From: Oribacterium sp. UBA3737
GTDB lineage: Bacteria; Bacillota_A; Clostridia; Lachnospirales; Lachnospiraceae
Assembly (NCBI GenBank): GCA_002371295.1
Contig: DFGZ01000212.1
Coordinates: 1-10,728, forward strand
Reading direction: 5' to 3'
DNA: 10,728 nucleotides
Below are positions 5,993 through 10,728 of this stretch, piece by piece (positions within the stretch are counted from its first letter, which is position 1; each line of letters starts with the position of its first letter). A program made the position numbers and the translations under genes. Below the pieces are notes generated by a model. The model was not told the origin of the DNA. It saw only the letters and a list, made by a program, of their open reading frames with translations, and searched no databases.

Positions 5993-6001
5993 TGATATAA
6001 T
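5993..6001 (+). promoter_or_regulatory. Extended -10 promoter of the oxidoreductase gene
   Basis: TGATATAAT contains a perfect TATAAT (5996-6001) with the TG extension. There is no good -35 (TGTCTT at 5972-5977 is poor). It would give a purine-rich leader of about 85 nt before the ATG at 6092. Confidence 0.6.
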
Positions 6002-6022
6002 TTTAAGTGGGGTAATTATAAC

Positions 6023-6058
6023 GTAGAATAAAGAGCGGAAGTAGAACAAAGAGCAGAA
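6023..6058 (+). repeat. 18-bp tandem repeat in the oxidoreductase leader
   Basis: 6023-6040 (GTAGAATAAAGAGCGGAA) and 6041-6058 (GTAGAACAAAGAGCAGAA) match at 16 of 18 positions. The repeat lies in an almost pure purine stretch between promoter and ribosome binding site (GGAAGGAG, 6073-6080). Confidence 0.85.
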
Positions 6059-6091
6059 AGAGAAAGATGGTCGGAAGGAGAAAAAGAAAGA

Positions 6092-6664
6092 ATGGGTAAA
6101 CCGGTGCTTTTTATTAATGCGTGTGTACGAAAAAAATCCAGAACAAAGCGGCTTGCAGATAAGCTCCTGCAAAGACTCGGTTTGCCCTGGGAAGAGGTGA
6201 AGCTGTCAGAAGTTTCATTTTCTGTTTCAGATGAATTTTTTTTGGAAAGGCGTGATGCGCTGATCGCCGGTGGAAAGCTGGAAGATCCCCTGTTTGATCT
6301 TGCCAGACAGTATAGCGAAGCGGAGATTATTGTGGTTGCGGCGCCTTACTGGGATCTTTCCTTTCCTGCTGCATTGAAGCAGTATTTTGAGCAGGTAAAT
6401 GTGGTGGGACTCACCTTCCGGTATTCGGAAGAGGGCGTTCCTGTCGGCCTGTGCAAGGCAAAAACGCTGTATTATGTGATGACTTCAGGGGGAGATTATG
6501 CGCCGGAGGAGTTCGGGTTTGGCTATGTGAAGGCTCTGGCGCAGAACTTCCACGGTATTCATGATGTGCGGCTCATTGCGGCAACAGGCCTGGATATCCT
6601 GGGCAGAAATGCGGAGGATATCCTGAAGGCTGCCTGTGCTAAGATCGAAGATATGCAAGTCTGA
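6092..6664 (+). CDS. Flavodoxin-fold NAD(P)H oxidoreductase
   Basis: The 190-residue cytoplasmic protein belongs to the Flavodoxin_2 group (AzoR, NQO and MdaB type). These are FMN- or FAD-dependent enzymes that reduce quinones, azo or nitro compounds with NAD(P)H. Residues 4-10 (PVLFINA) are the first strand. CVRKKSRTKRLADKLL (11-26) is the loop and helix that bind the flavin phosphate. AAPYWDLSFPAALKQYFEQV (83-102) matches the conserved APxWNFxxPAxLKxYxD segment of the family. The TSGGDY loop (131-136) is the third flavin-contact region. The substrate cannot be told. The start is set by GGAAGGAG at 6073-6080, with an 11-nt spacing. The gene has its own extended -10 promoter and runs divergently from the PadR operon, so it could share control with it. 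It converges on the prepilin gene with only 18 nt between them, and no terminator is visible. Confidence 0.88.
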   Translation: MGKPVLFINACVRKKSRTKRLADKLLQRLGLPWEEVKLSEVSFSVSDEFFLERRDALIAGGKLEDPLFDLARQYSEAEIIVVAAPYWDLSFPAALKQYFEQVNVVGLTFRYSEEGVPVGLCKAKTLYYVMTSGGDYAPEEFGFGYVKALAQNFHGIHDVRLIAATGLDILGRNAEDILKAACAKIEDMQV

Positions 6665-6682
6665 AGCCTGAAAATATCTGAA

Positions 6683-7369
6683 TCAGTTTCCGTTATACTG
6701 CTCGCCGATGGGCGTGATCTTGGCATGATCAAAGCCGAGCTTTTTGGCAAAGAGAGAAGCAGTCTTGTTGTCCTTGGCGTGGCCATTTGTACGGATCGCA
6801 TTGGATGCGCTGGCGCCCATGTAAAGCTGGCCGTTATCATCCAGATAAACGTCAAGCTGGTAGGTATTCCAGGTCCTTCTTGCTTTAACTGTCAGACTGT
6901 TCTTAAATACGTATTCATTGATGTTGGATCTACGGATGTAGTCTCCGTCAGGTCCGCTGGGGAACCACCTGTTGGGGTTCTCCTCATTTTCCGCGATCTT
7001 GCGCTCTGTTTCATCGCTGACGCTGACCAGTCCGGCAAGGATCATGGCCAGAGCGGTACTCTGGTCGGAACACCGGATCTCATCCTTATCTACATATACC
7101 CAGCCTCTCTTGAAGGTCTCGGTCTGGTGGGTATCCGGGTCGGTATAGGACACAGGACGCCCCTGGAAATCACTGGGGAACGGATAGGCATTCAGCGCAT
7201 TTTTGATCAGGCTGGCATTGTGAATATCCATGGCCTGTCTGGCACTTTCGATATGCCGGACAACGCTTAAACTGATCACAGCAGCAAGAATAGCCATAAT
7301 GGCGATGATGATGATCAGCTCAACCAGAGTAAAACCTTTATTGGAATGTTTCTTTTCACTTTTCTTCAT
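6683..7369 (-). CDS. Type IV prepilin-like protein (orphan)
   Basis: The protein has 228 residues with a short basic leader of 12 residues (MKKSEKKHSNKG). The class III signal GFTLVELI follows, with cleavage expected between Gly12 and Phe13 and the usual Glu at mature position 5 (Glu17). A hydrophobic N-terminal helix runs to about residue 35. The remainder is a soluble globular domain with an alpha-helical spine followed by a polar region (YTDPDTHQTE, WFPSGPDGDYIRR). It would be cut and methylated by a prepilin peptidase and inserted into a pilus, pseudopilus or competence-like fibre. No peptidase, ATPase or platform gene is in the window, so its machinery must be elsewhere. A GGGGAGGGGG ribosome binding site precedes the ATG, and the promoter at 7467-7495 drives it after a leader of about 90 nt. 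Confidence 0.88.
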   Translation of the reverse strand: MKKSEKKHSNKGFTLVELIIIIAIMAILAAVISLSVVRHIESARQAMDIHNASLIKNALNAYPFPSDFQGRPVSYTDPDTHQTETFKRGWVYVDKDEIRCSDQSTALAMILAGLVSVSDETERKIAENEENPNRWFPSGPDGDYIRRSNINEYVFKNSLTVKARRTWNTYQLDVYLDDNGQLYMGASASNAIRTNGHAKDNKTASLFAKKLGFDHAKITPIGEQYNGN

Positions 7370-7439
7370 TGGCTTTCCCCCTCCCCGGGTAATCAGTGAT
7401 GAGCCTTATGGTGGAAATTTACCGTATGTTAGTCGCTTA

Positions 7440-7472
7440 TTCATATTTTGTTCATATTTCGTTCAAATTATA
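7440..7472 (-). repeat. Three 11-bp direct repeats over the prepilin promoter start
   Basis: TTCATATTTTG (7440-7450), TTCATATTTCG (7451-7461) and the weaker TTCAAATTATA (7462-7472) repeat every 11 bp, one turn of the helix. They cover the -10 box and the first transcribed bases of the prepilin gene. This layout is typical for response regulators binding one DNA face; here it would most likely repress. No regulator is encoded nearby. Confidence 0.6.
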
Positions 7473-7495
7473 TACCATGCTGTTCATCATTTCAA
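7467..7495 (-). promoter_or_regulatory. Prepilin gene promoter
   Basis: On the minus strand TTGAAA (7490-7495) and a perfect TATAAT (7467-7472) are 17 bp apart, a strong sigma-A promoter giving a leader of about 90 nt. Confidence 0.75.
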
Positions 7496-7621
7496 GGAGA
7501 ATATGCGGATGGTTTTCAAAAACATTCACAATTCTCATTGTGCATAATGCGAAATAATATAATATTTATCTTTTTTTTATTATTTTGATTAACCAATGCC
7601 TGTCGCTTGTTCCTGATAATG

Positions 7622-7633
7622 TGACTTAAGTCA
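7622..7633. promoter_or_regulatory. 12-bp perfect palindrome upstream of ABC operon
   Basis: TGACTTAAGTCA is self-complementary and lies about 50 bp upstream of the -10 box (7681-7686), a suitable place for an activator or a distant operator. The binding protein is unknown. Confidence 0.35.
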
Positions 7634-7680
7634 TATGCAGAATGTATCTTTTTTCACTACAAATGAAACCCAATAGTTTA

Positions 7681-7686
7681 TATAAT
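7681..7686 (+). promoter_or_regulatory. Likely -10 box of the ABC operon
   Basis: A perfect TATAAT within TTTATATAATG. The best -35 at 17 bp spacing (TACAAA, 7658-7663) is weak, so the promoter may need an activator. It would give a leader of about 98 nt before the ATPase start. Confidence 0.5.
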
Positions 7687-7687
7687 G

Positions 7688-7716
7688 TGTGTGTCGGGTG
7701 AAAGATCCGGCGCACA
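7688..7716 (+). promoter_or_regulatory. Leader hairpin of the ABC operon
   Basis: TGTGTGTCGG (7688-7697) pairs with CCGGCGCACA (7707-7716), a 10-bp stem with two G-U pairs and a 9-nt loop. It begins within a few bases of the -10 box and is followed by TTTCTT. It could protect the mRNA 5' end or act as a weak attenuator. No known riboswitch was recognised. Confidence 0.55.
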
Positions 7717-7735
7717 TTTCTTATACAATATACAA

Positions 7736-7777
7736 GGAGCGCAGATAAAGGAGCGCAGATAAAAGAGCGCAGATAAA
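7736..7777 (+). repeat. Three 14-bp tandem repeats before the ATPase gene
   Basis: GGAGCGCAGATAAA occurs exactly at 7736-7749 and 7750-7763, and with one change (AGAGCGCAGATAAA) at 7764-7777. The true ribosome binding site (GGGAG) follows at 7779-7783. The first two copies carry extra GGAG cores, so they could act as decoy or standby ribosome sites. Confidence 0.95.
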
Positions 7778-7790
7778 AGGGAGAGAGTGC

Positions 7791-8543
7791 ATGGGAATCA
7801 TTCTAAAGACCAGGGATCTTACAAAAAAATACGATAAGAGAGTTGTAGTGGATAATCTGAACATTGAAATTGAAGAGGGCGAGATATTCGGCCTTCTTGG
7901 ACCCAATGGAGCGGGGAAGAGTACCACGATGAACATGATCTGTGGGATTGTAAAGCCCACACTGGGAGAAGTGGAATTCAAGGGACAGGATTTCCGGAAA
8001 CACCGCAATGAACTGATTCATGAGCTTGGTTATATACCGCAGGAGCTGGCGATTCACGGTAATCTTAAGGCATGGGAAAATGTAGAGCTGTTTACTTCCC
8101 TGTATGGCATTAAGGGGCAGGAGCTGAAACAGAGAATTGAGGAGTCCCTGGAGTATGTTGGCCTGCTCGAGAAGAAAAATGATTATGCGAAGACATTTTC
8201 CGGCGGTATGAAGAGAAGATTGAATATAGCCTGCGCTATAGGTCATCATCCAAGCCTGCTGATCTTCGATGAGCCTACGGTTGGTATCGATCCTCAGTCC
8301 CGGAACTATATTCTGGATAAGATCAAGGAATCCAATAAGAACGGCGCAACGATCATATATACCAGTCACTATATGGAAGAGGTCGAAGCAATCTGCACCA
8401 AGATCGCCATTATGGATAACGGCAAGGTGATTGCGACAGGAACCAGCGAGGAGCTCAAGAAAATGGTTGTGGACGATACTTCATCCATAACGCTTGAGGA
8501 AGTATTCCTGACCATGACAGGAAAGAAGCTGAGAGACTATTAA
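7791..8543 (+). CDS. ABC transporter ATP-binding protein
   Basis: The 250-residue ATPase powers the two downstream ABC-2 permeases. It has Walker A GPNGAGKST at 37-45, the Q-loop Gln84 (YIPQE), the signature FSGGM at 136-140 (in place of LSGGQ), Walker B LLIFDEP at 156-162, the D-loop near Asp167 and the H-loop His193 (TSHYMEE). All catalytic residues are present. The FSGGM signature and the length fit the DRA/CcmA-type ATPases of multidrug or antibiotic exporters. The C-terminal EEVFLTMTG helix is usual in this group. The start is set by GGGAG at 7779-7783, 7 nt upstream. The gene is first in a three-gene operon. The exported substrate cannot be read from the sequence. Confidence 0.95.
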   Translation: MGIILKTRDLTKKYDKRVVVDNLNIEIEEGEIFGLLGPNGAGKSTTMNMICGIVKPTLGEVEFKGQDFRKHRNELIHELGYIPQELAIHGNLKAWENVELFTSLYGIKGQELKQRIEESLEYVGLLEKKNDYAKTFSGGMKRRLNIACAIGHHPSLLIFDEPTVGIDPQSRNYILDKIKESNKNGATIIYTSHYMEEVEAICTKIAIMDNGKVIATGTSEELKKMVVDDTSSITLEEVFLTMTGKKLRDY

Positions 8544-8557
8544 GCAGGACGGGCAAA

Positions 8558-8609
8558 GGATATAAGCAGAATAGATAATGCTGGAATTCATGATATTCTG
8601 CATATATCC
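8558..8609 (+). repeat. Long inverted repeat between ATPase and permease genes
   Basis: The 16-nt arms 8558-8573 (GGATATAAGCAGAATA) and 8594-8609 pair at 15 of 16 positions, with one A-A mismatch and a 20-nt loop. No T-run follows, so it is probably not a terminator. It may stabilise or separate the ATPase and permease parts of the mRNA. Confidence 0.8.
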
Positions 8610-8644
8610 AGCCTGCTGGACAGGTATAATAAAGGATAAACAGG

Positions 8645-9736
8645 ATGATACGCTATCTGATAAAAAATAATTTCAAATTAATGATGCGGAGCGCCACGAA
8701 TATCCTGCTGTATATCATAGCGCCGGTTATTCTGGTTGCCATGTTATCCAGCGCCTTCGGGGATATGATGGAAAAATACAGCTCCAGGGATTTTCTCAAG
8801 GCAGGCTATAGATTTGAAGACCCGGCGGATGGAGAGAATATAGAGCATTTAAGGCAGGCAGCCGGGGAAAGAAAAGTAAATCTGTATGAATATCCAAATG
8901 GTGATATAGAGACCATTATCCGGAAAGAAGAGCTGGCGGGGTTTGTAGTATTTGAACGGGATGGGAAATATACGATTTATGAAAATGATGCAGATCAGTA
9001 TGGAGCCAAGGCGCTGGAATATATGATCACAACCTTCCGGACCAGGTCCGCTGTGGAGCGCATGAAGCAGACCGGCGAACCTGCAGGGGAGGAAACTGCT
9101 GAGATAAGAATAAAAGAAGCAGAGTATATGGAGCCGATCGATGCGGTTGATTATTACGGGATCATTGAAGTGGTATATTTCGGATGGTGCGCCATTGTTT
9201 GCGGAGCCGGCATTTTTACCGCCGAGAAGAAGTATCGGATCAATAAGAAGCTGAGTGTATCCGGCCTGTCCGGGTTTAAACTCTATTTGGCGAAGTTTAT
9301 CCCCATGACCCTTGTGGTTTCTGTTTCGTCCCTGATCTCAGCGCTGATCACCGTTCTTGTATTCGGCGTTCATTGGGGAGCGCCCCTTCTGTCGCTCTTA
9401 TTGGTTGTTCTTTCCGCGGCGGCAGCGACGGCATTTGGCCTGATGGTCTACAGCATAACAGAAAATACGGTGGTCACGATAATCGGCGTATTTGCGGCAG
9501 TCTGGTTTATGGGCTTCTGGGGAGGAAGCTTCGAGACATATATGTTCTCGGCGCATCCGCAGATATTAAAGGATATATCGCCCGTTTATCATATAAACAG
9601 GGCGCTGACGGAGCTGTCCTGTATGGGGCACAGTGATTATGTGAAAAGCAGTATCCTCTTCACACTGGGGGTCATGATCGTATGCTCACTGGCTGCAGTA
9701 TTATCAGGAAAGATCAGAAGGGAGAAGGGAGAATGA
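8645..9736 (+). CDS. ABC-2 type permease, first subunit
   Basis: The 363-residue membrane protein has the ABC-2 layout. There is one N-terminal membrane helix (about 17-38), then a large external domain (about 40-165) rich in charged residues. Further helices follow at about 171-192, 217-241, 246-269, 276-297 and 336-355. The soluble domain between the first two helices is typical of the ABC2_membrane_3 group (YhgE, DrrB and NatB-like exporters). AAAGGA at 8631-8636, 8 nt before the ATG, sets the start. A TATAAT at 8625-8630 stands too close to the start to be an obvious promoter. The stop overlaps the next start (ATGA at 9733-9736), so the two permeases are made together and probably form a heterodimer with the ATPase. 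Confidence 0.9.
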   Translation: MIRYLIKNNFKLMMRSATNILLYIIAPVILVAMLSSAFGDMMEKYSSRDFLKAGYRFEDPADGENIEHLRQAAGERKVNLYEYPNGDIETIIRKEELAGFVVFERDGKYTIYENDADQYGAKALEYMITTFRTRSAVERMKQTGEPAGEETAEIRIKEAEYMEPIDAVDYYGIIEVVYFGWCAIVCGAGIFTAEKKYRINKKLSVSGLSGFKLYLAKFIPMTLVVSVSSLISALITVLVFGVHWGAPLLSLLLVVLSAAAATAFGLMVYSITENTVVTIIGVFAAVWFMGFWGGSFETYMFSAHPQILKDISPVYHINRALTELSCMGHSDYVKSSILFTLGVMIVCSLAAVLSGKIRREKGE

Positions 9737-10728
9737 CGGCATTGGTAAAAACAGGCATGAAGCTTCTTTGCAGGATGAAGGCTTTCTGGTTCTTTCTGTG
9801 CCTGACTCCGGTTCTGTCGACAATCATTCTTAAGGTTAAGTTTGACAGCTCTGTAGCATACATGGAGAAGGAATCCGGAAAGGTTATGGAACTCGGCAGC
9901 GAGGATGATAAGGTCGCGTATAATGGCGGAAATGGTGAATATCTGATCAAGGTTTATGATGCTGCCGGTACGGAGGTGTCAGAGGGATTGCTTCATAACC
10001 TGGCAGATTCAGGCTTATACATGGTTGCCAGAGTCGATATGACCCAAATGGCAGGCGATGGATTCACAGATGAATTCGTGGAAAGACACCTGGAAAGAGA
10101 CGGTTTTGAGGATAGAATGGGAGTCAGTATCTATCTCTATCCCGGATTTTCGGAGGGAAAATCTGCTGAGGAGCTTGCTGATAGCATCAGGATATTCGAG
10201 GTCTCTGATGATGACAGAACCGGGCTTCTGAAATCGGATATCGAGTATTATATCCATCATGCGGCGCAAATGGGTTCAGACTATATTGATGCAGCAGCGG
10301 ATGCATATGCAGATAAAACAGTGGTATCCATTGCCGGATCTTCGGGCAGAAGCCTGACGGCAGAGCAGGTGAATCATAAGACCCAGGTGGGATATGCATT
10401 TGCCTTTATGACGCTGGGCTTTGTATTCTGCGGAATATTTGCAGCGCACATAGCGATTCATGAACAGAAAAACGGCGTCTATACCAGAGTGGAGCTTACC
10501 GGTACAAGCGCCCTCGAATACTTTATATCAAAGTTTATTTCTGTACTGTTCATCTCGGTGATGTCAACAGCGGTAATGGGAATCTGTACGCTGGTAATAA
10601 GCGAGGATGAACTTGGAATGAACCGGTTTCTTTTCCTTCTCATGATCTTCCTGCTGGGCCTGATCTTTGGTTCTGTCAGCTTATTCCTCGGGATCCTTTT
10701 GGGAGATGTGATGAGCGCAAATGTCGCG
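9733..10728 (+). CDS. ABC-2 type permease, second subunit (partial, 3' end outside window)
   Basis: The gene begins at the ATG overlapping the previous stop and stays open for 332 codons to the window end. AAGGGAG just upstream serves as ribosome binding site. The layout mirrors the first permease. There is one N-terminal helix (about 17-35) and an external domain (about 36-215) with acidic segments (GSEDDK, EVSDDDRTG). Membrane helices follow at about 219-241, 266-288 and 297-324. A short coupling segment, HEQKNGVYTRVELTG (243-257), lies between helices and is the usual ATPase-contact type of element in these permeases. At least one or two more helices are expected beyond the window. It partners the permease at 8645 and the ATPase at 7791. 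Confidence 0.9.
   Translation, partial: MTALVKTGMKLLCRMKAFWFFLCLTPVLSTIILKVKFDSSVAYMEKESGKVMELGSEDDKVAYNGGNGEYLIKVYDAAGTEVSEGLLHNLADSGLYMVARVDMTQMAGDGFTDEFVERHLERDGFEDRMGVSIYLYPGFSEGKSAEELADSIRIFEVSDDDRTGLLKSDIEYYIHHAAQMGSDYIDAAADAYADKTVVSIAGSSGRSLTAEQVNHKTQVGYAFAFMTLGFVFCGIFAAHIAIHEQKNGVYTRVELTGTSALEYFISKFISVLFISVMSTAVMGICTLVISEDELGMNRFLFLLMIFLLGLIFGSVSLFLGILLGDVMSANVA

Larger units (their letters stand above)
7370..7790. other. Intergenic region between divergent prepilin and ABC genes
   Basis: No gene is supported in these 421 bases. The left part (7370-7500) is the prepilin leader and promoter. The middle (7500-7620) is very AT-rich, with a small hairpin (CACAAT 7527-7532 with ATTGTG 7537-7542) and an AT inverted repeat (AAATAATA 7552-7559 with TATTATTT 7578-7585). 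The right part (7620-7790) holds a palindrome, a -10 box, a leader hairpin and tandem repeats belonging to the ABC operon, listed separately. Confidence 0.8.

Noticed and set aside
3578..6664. The flavodoxin fragment as the displaced half of the oxidoreductase at 6092
   Set aside because: The gene at 6092 is complete and of a different flavodoxin-fold subfamily; the fragment needs its own lost N-terminus.
6725..7270. 181-codon plus-strand open frame across the prepilin gene
   Set aside because: It is antisense to a gene with a clear class III signal sequence, ribosome binding site and promoter, and has no recognisable domain.
7552..7585. AT-only inverted repeat as a terminator
   Set aside because: The stem has only A-T pairs and no gene ends towards it; both flanking genes point away from this region.
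7803..8369. 188-codon minus-strand open frame inside the ATPase gene
   Set aside because: The plus strand encodes all ABC ATPase motifs here; the reverse frame is a shadow.

Overview
The window looks like chromosomal DNA of a gut-type Firmicute, most likely a clostridium of the Lachnospiraceae. This rests on strong AGGAGG-type ribosome binding sites, a PadR-DUF1700-DUF4097 operon, purine-rich leaders, and a polymorphic-toxin cassette of a kind common in that group. No RNA genes, CRISPR arrays, transposases or integrases were seen.

Region 1 (1 to about 3456) is visibly AT-rich and behaves like an accessory island. A small hypothetical gene (196-534) overlaps a short ORF whose first 15 residues look like the start of a type I restriction HsdS subunit. 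A 211-aa hypothetical gene follows (679-1314). On the minus strand lies an orphan toxin/immunity pair: a 186-aa protein with a C-terminal SHH-type HNH/EndoVII nuclease toxin domain (1745-2305) and an acidic 118-aa partner directly downstream (1377-1733). On the plus strand come a 77-aa zinc-ribbon protein and a DUF1963 protein, a family often used as immunity proteins. Together this reads as a toxin/immunity stockpile without a visible secretion module.

Region 2 (about 3457-3911) is a scar. The C-terminal end of a flavodoxin (plus) and the tail of an unidentified gene (minus) meet back to back with both 5' parts missing. Base composition changes at about the same place.

Region 3 (3912-5931) is a tight minus-strand operon: a PadR repressor, a DUF1700 membrane protein (TTG start) and a DUF4097 repeat protein. 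It has a textbook promoter, TTGACA-17-TATAGT, overlapped by a likely PadR operator. The DUF4097 gene carries an exact 57-bp in-frame tandem duplication.

Region 4 (5993-7495) holds a plus-strand flavodoxin-fold NAD(P)H oxidoreductase and a convergent minus-strand orphan type IV prepilin. The prepilin has its own TTGAAA-17-TATAAT promoter, overlapped by 11-bp-spaced direct repeats.

Region 5 (7496-10728) is a 5' leader with a hairpin and three 14-bp tandem repeats, followed by an ABC exporter operon: an ATPase and two ABC-2 type permeases, the second cut by the window end. The two permeases overlap by ATGA, and a strong inverted repeat lies between ATPase and first permease.
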